Source of the DNA: Paenibacillus sp. FSL K6-3182
GTDB taxonomy: Bacteria; Bacillota; Bacilli; Paenibacillales; Paenibacillaceae
Assembly (NCBI RefSeq): GCF_037976325.1
Contig: NZ_CP150265.1
Coordinates: forward strand, 4,645,501-4,709,500
Length of the DNA stretch: 64,000 nucleotides
Reading direction: 5' to 3'
The translations under genes and the position numbers were made by a program. Positions 17,078 to 25,598 of this stretch are shown piece by piece; position 1 is the stretch's first letter; the number at the start of each line of letters is the position of its first letter. The notes below the pieces were generated by a model. That model worked only from the letters and a program-made list of their open reading frames with translations. It searched no databases and was not told where the DNA came from.

Positions 17078-17847
17078 AACTCTAGCAAAGATAAATACCA
17101 TCCTATCAAGCCGTTCCCCCAATAATACGCTGCTAACGCACCAACAGCGATATAGGGTCCGAACGGTATCGTTTTGCCTCTGGACTGTGCCCCTGTTGCA
17201 ATCAAAGCAAGCCCTCCGATTAATCCAAATAAACTGGCGAGAAACAAACTGAGCAAGGTGAGCTTAACGCCTAAGATCAAGCCTATGAACACATAAAGCT
17301 TGATATCTCCGCCACCCATCGTTTCTTTCTTCAACACCTTATTTCCTATGATGCCTATGATTAACAACGCCCCGCTGCCCGTAATAGCAGCGATTCCATA
17401 ATTTAATAACGGAAGCGGATGAACGATTAGTCGAATGCATACCGCGCCTATAAAACCAACCGCCACCACTTTATTTGGAATAATCATATCGGTTAAATCT
17501 GTTTGTACGATGATAACTAAAATACTAATGAAAAATAGAACAGCGAACAGTTCGAGTTTCCAGCCTATGTAATAGGCTGCATGAGCAAACAGAACGGTCG
17601 TTATGAGATCGCCTACGGGGTATCGCCACACTATACGAATTTCACTTGCAGCGGTCTTTAATATCGAGATTATTACTGATAGCAATGGAACTATAGCATA
17701 CCATTTCGGATTTACTTGATTATTTATTTCGTATACAGGTGGATAAACAGAAAGAAGCCGTTCATCCCATCGGATAGCAACAGCGTTAAGCACACCGCTA
17801 AGAAGCAGCCCAAAAAACGCGAATGCGATAATAGCTGGTGTAGTCAT
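17074..17847 (-). CDS. Type IV prepilin peptidase without the N-terminal cysteine motif
   Basis: 257-residue polytopic membrane aspartic protease of the PilD/ComC family, which cleaves prepilin leaders. Both catalytic aspartates are present: TDLTDMIIPN near residue 119 and the GGGD of MGGGDIKLY. The N-terminal region keeps GVLNAVAIRW and RYPVGDLITT, but the two CxxC pairs that normally lie between them are missing, so the zinc site and probably the N-methylation activity are altered. The start at 17847 has AGAAGGG upstream; the longer frame to 17886 runs into the pilin terminator. Confidence 0.88.
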   Translation of the reverse strand: MTTPAIIAFAFFGLLLSGVLNAVAIRWDERLLSVYPPVYEINNQVNPKWYAIVPLLSVIISILKTAASEIRIVWRYPVGDLITTVLFAHAAYYIGWKLELFAVLFFISILVIIVQTDLTDMIIPNKVVAVGFIGAVCIRLIVHPLPLLNYGIAAITGSGALLIIGIIGNKVLKKETMGGGDIKLYVFIGLILGVKLTLLSLFLASLFGLIGGLALIATGAQSRGKTIPFGPYIAVGALAAYYWGNGLIGWYLSLLEF

Positions 17848-17874
17848 TTTGACCCTTCTTTGCTTGAAAGATTT

Positions 17875-17907
17875 ATAGAAAGGCAACCTTGGAGGTTGCC
17901 TTTCTAT
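17875..17907 (-). terminator. Hairpin after the major pilin gene
   Basis: Perfect 14-bp stem (ATAGAAAGGCAACC and complement) with a 5-base loop, located 11 bases after the pilin stop on the minus strand. The T-run is weak, so it may be a partial terminator or mRNA-stabilising end between the pilin and the peptidase gene; such elements let a pilin be made in excess. Confidence 0.75.
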
Positions 17908-17917
17908 ACTACTGTTA

Positions 17918-18268
17918 TTAGCTTAAGGTTACTGTCCATTTATTTGCGTTAAGCGTTGCAGTAAATTTAGTCTTAGAATTACCTGTTACTTTCCAAGTAG
18001 GCATAGCATTTAAATATCCCTTAGTTACTAATTCTGTGTCAATAACCGCATCTGTCACAGTTGCAGTTTTCTCTTCATCAACCACGTACCGTAACACAGA
18101 TTCGATAATAATTTGGTCGGTAGCAGCGTCTGCTTTAATTTTTGAATTGTTAATCGTGTTCCCAATAGCCGGGATAGCAATTGCAGCAATAATCCCAACA
18201 ATAACTAACACCGCAAGCAACTCGATAAGCGTAAGACCCTTTTGATTCCGTTTCAAAGCCATTAACAT
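17918..18268 (-). CDS. Major type IV pilin (prepilin)
   Basis: About 116 residues. Leader ends KRNQKG with cleavage before LTLIELLAVLVIVGIIAAIAIPAI, the classic class III signal with Glu5, and a short globular domain rich in Thr/Lys. Three ATGs (18274, 18268, 18262) are in frame; AGGAG fits 18268 best. Located after pilC and before a strong hairpin, as expected for the abundant subunit. Confidence 0.92.
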   Translation of the reverse strand: MLMALKRNQKGLTLIELLAVLVIVGIIAAIAIPAIGNTINNSKIKADAATDQIIIESVLRYVVDEEKTATVTDAVIDTELVTKGYLNAMPTWKVTGNSKTKFTATLNANKWTVTLS

Positions 18269-18411
18269 AAACATTCTCCTCTCAATTTTTAAAGCATATT
18301 TAAAACAATTAAAACCAAGAAACCATTTCTACATTTAAGCAGCTCTGAGCAAGGGGTACATCTATGCTCAGAGTGGATAACGCTTATTCTCCGTAATTTG
18401 GAAACATCAAT

Positions 18412-19623
18412 CTATAAATAGCTCTGCATCATCTTAAAAGTCGGCATCATGACCGCCATAACGATGACTCCCACTACCCCCGTTAGCAGAACAATCATAA
18501 GCGGCTCTAAAAGCGCCTTGAGACGATCCGCCATCTGATCGACGTCTGACTCATAGAAATCAGCAACCTTATCCAACATGCCCTCAGTTGAACCTGAACG
18601 CTCGCCGATAGCCATCATTTGAACAACCATAGGGGGAAAAAGATTGGATTGTTTAAGTGTGTCTGACATCGTTTCCCCACTTAGAACCTTTTCCCGAGTA
18701 TCCGAAATCACCTTCCCCATTGCCTCATTTCCTACAACGTTTGAGACGATAGACAAGCCTTGCATAAGCGGAATAGCAGCAGCTATAAGCGAACTAAACG
18801 TTCTTGAGAAACGGGCAATTGCTTGCTTATGCCATAATGTGCCGAATACCGGTATTTTGAGAAGCATGAAGTCCAACTTTTGTCTGCCGGAAGCTGTGCG
18901 TCTAATAAATTTCCATAATAAGCTAGGCACAAACATTGCAGCAATTACGATATACCAGAAGTTTTGCATAAATTCACTAACTGACATAACGATGCGCGTT
19001 GGCAATGGCAGCTCGATTCCCATTCCCGCAAAGCTTGTCACATACTGAGGAATAACAAAAAGCATCATGAAAATAACGACGAGAACCATCATTACGAGCA
19101 TCACCGTCGGATAGACCATTGCTGACTTTACCTTTTCTCTTGTGTTGCGCTCTTTCTCGAAGAAAACAGCTAACCGATGCAGCATCGTATCCAGATTTCC
19201 TGCTACTTCACCTGCCTGAACCATGCTAACAAATATAGGCGAGAAAACGGTAGGGTATGCGGACACTGATTCAGAGAACTGTTTGCCGCCTCTCATTTCT
19301 TCAGCAATGGCTGCGAGAAGTTTGGATAAGGTTTTGCTATCGGTCTGTTCACTCAAAATTTGAACAGCCTCTACTAAACTAATACCAGCTTGATACAAAG
19401 TCGCCAACTGCCTGCAAAAGACAGTAAACTGATCCATCTTGACTCGCGGCCCGCCAAACGATATATCCTTGTATAACGTCGTTTCATTCGTATCTAATAT
19501 ATCCGTGACCCACAAGCCTTTCTCGTTGAGAGCCTCGCGTGCACGTTGCATCGTATTCGCTTCAAGAATTCCAATTGACTTCTTGCCACTGGAAGTAATC
19601 GCTTTGTACCGATATTTCGGCAT
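18412..19623 (-). CDS. pilC: Type IV pilus inner-membrane platform protein PilC
   Basis: 403-residue GspF-family membrane protein with two related halves: FCRQLATLYQAGISLVEAVQIL (about residues 70-90) and FSRTFSSLIAAAIPLMQGL (about 270-290), each followed by membrane helices. It is the platform on which PilB and PilT act. The ATG at 19623 is preferred because GGAGTG lies just before it; a GTG at 19632 lacks a site. Downstream of pilT in the same direction. Confidence 0.94.
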   Translation of the reverse strand: MPKYRYKAITSSGKKSIGILEANTMQRAREALNEKGLWVTDILDTNETTLYKDISFGGPRVKMDQFTVFCRQLATLYQAGISLVEAVQILSEQTDSKTLSKLLAAIAEEMRGGKQFSESVSAYPTVFSPIFVSMVQAGEVAGNLDTMLHRLAVFFEKERNTREKVKSAMVYPTVMLVMMVLVVIFMMLFVIPQYVTSFAGMGIELPLPTRIVMSVSEFMQNFWYIVIAAMFVPSLLWKFIRRTASGRQKLDFMLLKIPVFGTLWHKQAIARFSRTFSSLIAAAIPLMQGLSIVSNVVGNEAMGKVISDTREKVLSGETMSDTLKQSNLFPPMVVQMMAIGERSGSTEGMLDKVADFYESDVDQMADRLKALLEPLMIVLLTGVVGVIVMAVMMPTFKMMQSYL

Positions 19624-19656
19624 TTTACCCACTCCAATGAAACTCGAATATTAAAC

Positions 19657-20694
19657 TTATAACTCACCGAATCCGAATAACGCTTCACGTGCAGCTTCTA
19701 TTTTAACCTGACCCTGCTGCACGAGTTCCCGCAGCGCATACTCCATTGTCTGCATGCCTAGCGCCTTGCCAGTCTGCATAACAGAACGTATTTGATAAAT
19801 CTTCTCGGATCGTATTAGATTTGAAACAGCAGGCGTATTGACAAGAACTTCAAAGGCAGCTGTTCTTCCATGTCCGTCGGACTTAGGCAATAGACGTTGT
19901 GAGATGACGCCTAGTAAAACGGCTGCTAGCTGAATTCGAATTTGCGCTTGCATTGCAGGCGGGAAAACATCAATAATGCGATCTATCGTTTGCGGTGCGT
20001 CCGCAGTATGTAAGGTGCCGAATACGAGATGTCCGGTTTCTGCTGCACTAATTGCTGTACTTATCGTTTCTAAATCTCGCATCTCACCTACGAGTACAAT
20101 GTCTGGATCCTGCCTGAGCGCCGCTCGCAGACCATCAGAGAAGGACGGCGTATCCAGACCAACCTCACGCTGATTGACCATCGATTTCTTATGATCATAT
20201 ATAAACTCTATTGGGTCCTCAAGTGTTATAATATGAGCATTTTCCGTTCGGTTCAGATGGTCGATGATGGATGCTAACGTGGTAGACTTCCCGCTTCCCG
20301 TGGGTCCAGTTACTAGAAGTAAACCTTGTGGTTTCTTCGCAAATTCAGACGCCATCCGCGGCAGCCGCAGCTCCTCCATAGTAGGAATTCGGCTGGGCAC
20401 TATTCGAATAGCTAGTCCAACGCTGCCTCGTTGCTTATACGCGTTTATTCTAAATCTGGCGATCCCTGCTACTCCGTAAGAAAAGTCAACGTCACCGTTT
20501 TGTTGCAGCGCAGTATACTGTTCTGCATTCATGAATTGCTTAGCGAGCTCGAGCGTATCAAGCGGCTTTAGTAATTCATCGTTTACGGGTAGCAATTCTC
20601 CGTGAATTCGGAATATGATGGGAGAATTAACTGTGATGTGAATATCAGATGCTTGTTTGGAATGAGCTAAGCGAAGCATTTCCTCTGCCTGCAT
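19657..20694 (-). CDS. pilT: Type IV pilus retraction ATPase PilT
   Basis: 345-residue hexameric ATPase that powers pilus retraction and twitching. Walker A GPTGSGKSTT, the Asp box ITLEDPIEF, the Walker B region DIVLVGEMRD, and the His box TGHLVFGTLHTADA are all present. Length fits PilT rather than PilB. The start at 20694 is fixed by AGGAGGGGGG just upstream. The presence of a retraction ATPase suggests dynamic pili and not only a DNA-uptake pseudopilus. Confidence 0.95.
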   Translation of the reverse strand: MQAEEMLRLAHSKQASDIHITVNSPIIFRIHGELLPVNDELLKPLDTLELAKQFMNAEQYTALQQNGDVDFSYGVAGIARFRINAYKQRGSVGLAIRIVPSRIPTMEELRLPRMASEFAKKPQGLLLVTGPTGSGKSTTLASIIDHLNRTENAHIITLEDPIEFIYDHKKSMVNQREVGLDTPSFSDGLRAALRQDPDIVLVGEMRDLETISTAISAAETGHLVFGTLHTADAPQTIDRIIDVFPPAMQAQIRIQLAAVLLGVISQRLLPKSDGHGRTAAFEVLVNTPAVSNLIRSEKIYQIRSVMQTGKALGMQTMEYALRELVQQGQVKIEAAREALFGFGEL

Positions 20695-20729
20695 GTACAG
20701 CCCCCCTCCTGGCAATAACTAACTAGCCT

Positions 20730-22397
20730 TTATTCTCCAAGCCCTAACACACGAAAAACCTCAGTAACCGTTGTAAGACCTTCTGCTGCTTTACTTAATC
20801 CATCCACCATGATCGGGATCATTCCTTGCTTGAGTGCATGTTCATAATACTCATTGTCAGATCGCTTAGAAATAATGAGTGAGCGAAGTTCATTATCTAC
20901 AAGCAACACTTCATGAATGGCTAATCTGCCTTTATAGCCGGTACGACCGCATTCTCCGCAGCCCGCACCTTTGTATAGGTGATCCGTTCGGATGCCATAG
21001 CTTGTTATAAGTTCTAATTCCTTATCAATCGGCGTATATCTCTGCTTGCAATGCTTACAAATCCGTCTAACAAGCCGCTGTGCCACGATACAATTGACAG
21101 AAGACGAAATAAGAAAAGGCTCTACTCCCATATCTATTAATCTTGTAATTGAATTCACTGCGTTATTCGTATGTAATGTACTCAGAACCAGATGTCCAGT
21201 CATTGCGGCACGTACTGAAATTTCTGCTGTCTCTGTGTCACGAATTTCTCCTAGCATTACGATGTTCGGGTCCTGCCGCAAAATAGCCCGTAATCCTCTC
21301 GCGAATGTCAAACCACTAGTAGAATTTACTTGAACCTGATTTACACCTTCAAGCTGATATTCTACCGGGTCCTCTACTGTAATGATGTTCACGTCTTCTT
21401 TGTTTAAATGGGCTAGCGCTGAATATAGTGTTGTAGACTTACCGCTTCCTGTCGGACCTGTTATAAGTACTACCCCATAAGCCATTTCAATGCTTTTGCG
21501 AAAGACCTGTTCATTGCGCTCGGATAACGTTAGTTTTGAAATATCTGCCAATGAATTTCCAAGATCTAATACTCGAATAACAACCTTCTCACCATGAATC
21601 GTCGGCAAAGTAGAAACCCGAACATCAACCTTTCGAAAATCAATATCGAGCTCCACTCGTCCATCTTGCGGAAGACGTCGCTCAGCAACGTTCAAATTAG
21701 CCATAATCTTAATTCGGGCTACAATAATGCCATGCATATTAGGCGGGAGCGTTCGCTCCGTTCTCATCACACCATCCACACGATAACGTATGCGGAAGCT
21801 TCCGTCCTGCGGATCAAGATGAATATCACTTGCACCCAATTGCACAGCTTGTACAATAACTTGGTTGACAGTTTTCACGACAGGAGAATCCTCATCCGAA
21901 ATCGCGTGATCTTCGTCTATATCTTTTAGCTGCAAATTTTGACTGATCTGCTCGATTGTATCTTGCAGCCCATAATAACGGTTAATGGCACGTACAAGCT
22001 CATCTTTAGAAGCGATTACTGGCTCAATTCGAAGCCCCGTAGCAATACGTATTTCATCAATTGCGAAGTAATCTAGCGGATCAGCCATTGCTAGAATCAG
22101 CTTATTGCTTTCCATGCGAAGCGGCATGACACAATGCTGGTCGGCCAGCTTCTGAGAAATAAGTTGTATAATCTTAGGATCTATCTTCTGGCGATAGATT
22201 TGTACATGCGGTATGCCTAGCTGAAATTCCAACGCTTCAATAAACTGCTGTTGTGTTATGTAACCCTTTGAAATCAATACGTCGCCAAGCCTAGTCTTTA
22301 ATTCCCGTTGCTGAATTAATGCCTGCTGCAGCTGTTCTTCGCTAATTACGCCAGACTCGACTAGCAAATCTCCTATTCGCTTACGAAAACCTGACAT
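20730..22397 (-). CDS. pilB: Type IV pilus assembly ATPase PilB
   Basis: 555-residue extension ATPase. An N-terminal MshEN-type domain (residues 1-150, known in relatives to bind cyclic di-GMP) has RIGDLLVESGVISEEQLQQAL; the C-terminal ATPase has GPTGSGKSTT, VEDPVEYQLEGV, MLGEIRDTETAE, and a tetracysteine zinc site (CKHC and CGEC). GGTGAT precedes the ATG. First gene of the pilB-pilT-pilC-pilin group. A GGDEF enzyme elsewhere in the window could feed such a domain, but that link is speculative. Confidence 0.95.
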   Translation of the reverse strand: MSGFRKRIGDLLVESGVISEEQLQQALIQQRELKTRLGDVLISKGYITQQQFIEALEFQLGIPHVQIYRQKIDPKIIQLISQKLADQHCVMPLRMESNKLILAMADPLDYFAIDEIRIATGLRIEPVIASKDELVRAINRYYGLQDTIEQISQNLQLKDIDEDHAISDEDSPVVKTVNQVIVQAVQLGASDIHLDPQDGSFRIRYRVDGVMRTERTLPPNMHGIIVARIKIMANLNVAERRLPQDGRVELDIDFRKVDVRVSTLPTIHGEKVVIRVLDLGNSLADISKLTLSERNEQVFRKSIEMAYGVVLITGPTGSGKSTTLYSALAHLNKEDVNIITVEDPVEYQLEGVNQVQVNSTSGLTFARGLRAILRQDPNIVMLGEIRDTETAEISVRAAMTGHLVLSTLHTNNAVNSITRLIDMGVEPFLISSSVNCIVAQRLVRRICKHCKQRYTPIDKELELITSYGIRTDHLYKGAGCGECGRTGYKGRLAIHEVLLVDNELRSLIISKRSDNEYYEHALKQGMIPIMVDGLSKAAEGLTTVTEVFRVLGLGE

Positions 22398-22717
22398 AAC
22401 TCATCACCATCTATCGATAAATTTGTAGATATACTAAAGATATTCTCACAATTTGGAACTTGATTTAATTAAATCAAGTTCTAGCATATCTGTCAATGAC
22501 TTTAGAACTATATTGTTCTCTAATCTATAAGTATTTTAGCCTAATAAAGCGAACAACTATTTTAAAAGGGTCTTATGACCTATGAAAATCTTCCCATTAT
22601 AAATATAAACGTTTAATAAGAAGAAAAATTATTTAATCAATATTTTAAACTCGTACATTTTAATCATTTTATTAGAAGCAATTTTTTAGAATCGATCACA
22701 TATGTTATAATTTTCTT
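22398..22717. other. AT-rich divergent promoter region with a 26-bp palindrome
   Basis: 320 bases between pilB and the divergent MFS gene. It contains a perfect palindrome at 22456-22481 (each arm GAACTTGATTTAA or complement) about 60 bases before pilB. It also has an extended -10 element at the MFS start. No open frame of note. Confidence 0.7.
22703..22711 (+). promoter_or_regulatory. Extended -10 promoter element placing +1 at the MFS start codon
   Basis: TGTTATAAT (TGnTATAAT) ends six bases before the ATG at 22718 and no Shine-Dalgarno sequence lies between. A sigma-A promoter here would start transcription at or next to the ATG, producing a leaderless mRNA. Confidence 0.5.
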
Positions 22718-23941
22718 ATGGAACAATGGAAAAAAAATCTGATCGTGTTGTGGTTCGGACAGTTTCTCGTTATGGCTGGGATGACGATGATCATTCCGTT
22801 CCTGTCCCTCTATTTGCAATTTGATTTAGGTTTAACCGATAAGCATGAGATCGGCGTGTGGGCTGGGCTTATTTTTGCGGGCAACTTTGTGACGTCATTT
22901 ATTTTTCAACCCATATGGGGAAAGATGGCTGACAGGTACGGTCGCAAAATGATGCTGCTCCGCTCTGGTTTCGGTATGTCCATCGTTATGGTATTAATGG
23001 GATTTGCCACAACTCCATGGCACTTGCTGCTGCTTCGTATGGTGAATGGGACAATATCCGGCTTCAACCCTGCTTCTATCGCATTAATTTCCGCAACAAC
23101 GCCTAAAAACAAGATGGGCTTCGCGATGGGAACGATTCAATCAGGAGGCATTGCCGGAACGATACTTGGCCCATTTATTGGCGGCTTGCTCGCGGATTCT
23201 ATTGGCTTTAGGCCGATCTTCTACCTGACAGGAGCTTTGCTGTTCGCAGCCTCGCTGCTTGCTCTATTTGTTGTAAAAGAACCGTTTGACCGCATGAAAG
23301 CAGCTGCTCGCGTGCAAGCCTCCGTCATCGAAGGTTTTCGAAAGTTAAGCGGCATTCCTCAGCTTACTGCGTTATTTGCCGTCACTTTTCTCATTCAATT
23401 CGCTATGATGAGCCCAATGACGCTTATTCCGCTTTATGTTCAGGAGCTTCACGGGACAACGGCCAACCTTGCTTTCTTGGCAGGCTTCGTCGGATCAGTC
23501 ACCGGTCTCTCTAATCTCGTGTCCTCGCCGCTGCTCGGTAAGCTTAGTGACCGAATCGGCGCAGAACGAGTACTTGGCGTAGCGCTTGTTGGTTCGTCGC
23601 TCGCCTTTATTCCACAAGCGATGGCAGGCACCGTATGGCAATTGCTCATTGCCCGCTTTTTTCTTGGCATCTTTCTCGGGGGGCTTATCCCAGCCGTAAA
23701 CTCCCTTATTCGAAAATACACACCGGACGGCATGGAGAGCCGTTCCTACAGCTTCAACACCAGCACAATGAGTCTAGGCAACATGATTGGCCCGATCACG
23801 GGTGGTGCCCTCTCCGGTTGGATCGGCATTAAAGGTTTGTTTCTTGTATCAGCGGTCATGCTCATGATTAACGCTGGATGGGTATGGCAGTCGCTGCTTC
23901 GTAAACGACCGCTGCCTAAGCAGCAAGGCAAGGACGGCTGA
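22718..23941 (+). CDS. MFS multidrug efflux-type transporter (DHA1-like)
   Basis: 407 residues, about 12 membrane helices. Motif A is seen after helix 2 (GKMADRYGRKMMLL) and again in the second half (GKLSDRIGAERVL); a motif C-like GGIAGTILGPFIGG is in helix 5. Drug:H+ antiporters of this size commonly export small toxic molecules; substrate unknown. The start codon has no ribosome binding site, and the next in-frame ATGs also lack one. Followed by a strong terminator. Confidence 0.9.
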   Translation: MEQWKKNLIVLWFGQFLVMAGMTMIIPFLSLYLQFDLGLTDKHEIGVWAGLIFAGNFVTSFIFQPIWGKMADRYGRKMMLLRSGFGMSIVMVLMGFATTPWHLLLLRMVNGTISGFNPASIALISATTPKNKMGFAMGTIQSGGIAGTILGPFIGGLLADSIGFRPIFYLTGALLFAASLLALFVVKEPFDRMKAAARVQASVIEGFRKLSGIPQLTALFAVTFLIQFAMMSPMTLIPLYVQELHGTTANLAFLAGFVGSVTGLSNLVSSPLLGKLSDRIGAERVLGVALVGSSLAFIPQAMAGTVWQLLIARFFLGIFLGGLIPAVNSLIRKYTPDGMESRSYSFNTSTMSLGNMIGPITGGALSGWIGIKGLFLVSAVMLMINAGWVWQSLLRKRPLPKQQGKDG

Positions 23942-23959
23942 CTCGGTTTTTGAGACAGT

Positions 23960-24002
23960 AAGGGGTCATGAAGGAAATGTAATTCCTTCATGACCCCTTT
24001 TA
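23960..24002 (+). terminator. Terminator after the MFS gene
   Basis: 17-bp stem (AAGGGGTCATGAAGGAA and complement) with a short ATGTAA loop and a following T-run. Confidence 0.9.
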
Positions 24003-24019
24003 AATAAGTGATGTACTTT

Positions 24020-24715
24020 TGTTGTAAGCACTCATTGGTGCTAATTGAGTTCAAACCCAAACCATGCTACTTTTACTCTGTAAGAACACATAGGTTCTTA
24101 CAGCACTCAAATCAACGTTACACCCACCCATTAAGCACACATATGCACTTAAAGCCTACTCCGAGCACTCCCAACACACTAAATTCTCGCTGTAAGAACT
24201 CATATGTGCTTACAGCACTCAAATCAACGTTACTCCCACCCCATAAGCACACATATGCGCTTAAAGCCTACTCCGAGCACTCCCAACACACTAAATTCTC
24301 GCTGTAAGAATACATATGTGCTTACAGCACTCAAATCAACGTTACTCCCACTCCATAAGCACAAATTTGCGCTTACAGCACCAATCGAGCACTCCCAACA
24401 CACTAAATTCTCGCTGTAAGAACACATAGGTTCTTACAGCACTCAAATCAACGCTACTCCCACCCCATAAGCACACATATGCGCTTAAAGCCTACTCCGA
24501 GCACTCCCAACACACCATATTCACCCTGTAAGAACACATAGGTTCTTACAGCATACAAATCAACGCTACTCCCACCCCATAAGAACACATATGCGCTTAA
24601 AGCCTACTCCGAGCACTCCCAACACACCATATTCACCCTGTAAGAACACATAGGTTCTTACAGTACTCAAATCAACGCTACTCGCACCCGATAAGCACAC
24701 ATATGCGCTTAACGC
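24020..24715. repeat. Palindrome array 2: six 112-bp units with two alternating hairpins
   Basis: Hairpin B (CTGTAAGAAC-N6-GTTCTTACAG and hybrids) begins its TAAG at 24081, 24193, 24305, 24417, 24529 and 24641, exactly 112 bases apart each time. Hairpin A (TAAGCACACATATGCGCTTA and variants) lies 51 bases after each B (centres) and 61 before the next. A degenerate half-unit (GTAAGCACTCATTGGTGCT) precedes at 24025. Two B copies are hybrids with one arm of each type (24193, 24305). The spacing is identical to array 1. Located between converging genes. Confidence 0.95.
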
Positions 24716-24823
24716 ATCCTCTAAGCATCAACAACAATCCAACCATCCAACCGACGCTCAAAAAAACAAGCCCTAACCCCTTCAGCATCAGACCGAAGTG
24801 GATCAAGGCTTGCTTCATTACTA

Positions 24824-25456
24824 TTACTTCACAATCGCTATCGCTAATCCATCGTAGCCCGGCAATATCGTGCTCTGCAAACGATCGTCTGTTGCGATGA
24901 TCTCATTAAAAGAGCGCACGGCACGAACCGCTGGACCTTCCTTAGCTGGATCGATCGTTCTTCCGCGCAGTAAAATATTATCGCCTACAATAATCGCTCC
25001 CGGTTTAGCGAGTGCAATCGCGTAGTCCAGATAGATGGGATATCCTTCTTTATCTGCATCAATAAAAAAGAAATCAAACTTCCTGTCAGCAGACTTCAGC
25101 TCCGCAAGGCTTTGCTTCGCATCACCGACCATATACTCTACCTTATCTCCGAGTCCTGCTTCTTCCATATGCAGCTTGGCTAGATCAGCATAGTTTTGCA
25201 GCAGCTCAAGCGATACTAATTTACCGCCCTCTTGCAAGCCCCGTGCCAAGCAAATGCCGCTATAGCCGCCTAGTGCTCCAATTTCAATAATATTTTGTGC
25301 TTTCGACAGCGATACAAGCATCGTTAACAGCCTGCCATACCCATCAGCAACTGATATATCCGGCATTCCATTAGCCGCTATACCTGCTTTTGTACGCTCG
25401 AGATCAGCATCTGCCACATAAAGCGAATCCACATATTGTTCATTTTGCAACGTCAT
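24824..25456 (-). CDS. SAM-dependent O-methyltransferase (Methyltransf_3 type)
   Basis: 210 residues, class I Rossmann methyltransferase of the caffeoyl-CoA/catechol O-methyltransferase group. SAM motif IEIGALGGYSGICLA (about residues 56-70), acidic ribose-binding residue in LVSLELLQNY, and metal/catalytic region FFFIDADKEGYPIYLD and GDNILLRG, in which the aspartates would bind the divalent metal. Close relatives in Bacillales (YrrM/TrmR) methylate tRNA 5-hydroxyuridine, so a tRNA role is also possible. GGAGAG precedes the ATG. Confidence 0.9.
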   Translation of the reverse strand: MTLQNEQYVDSLYVADADLERTKAGIAANGMPDISVADGYGRLLTMLVSLSKAQNIIEIGALGGYSGICLARGLQEGGKLVSLELLQNYADLAKLHMEEAGLGDKVEYMVGDAKQSLAELKSADRKFDFFFIDADKEGYPIYLDYAIALAKPGAIIVGDNILLRGRTIDPAKEGPAVRAVRSFNEIIATDDRLQSTILPGYDGLAIAIVK

Positions 25457-25598
25457 TCTACTCTCTCCAATTTTACAATTTGTAAAAACAAGCTAGTTTG
25501 TCCTATACTTGATTGTATGTTTTTGTTCACGGGGTTACAAGCTTATGCTTTAGATATGAAGCTAAGGTCACCAAGAATTAATGAAAAGAGAGTGTAAA

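Noticed and set aside
24008..24427. Short open frames within array 2 on both strands
   Set aside because: They consist entirely of repeated palindrome units and have no ribosome binding sites.
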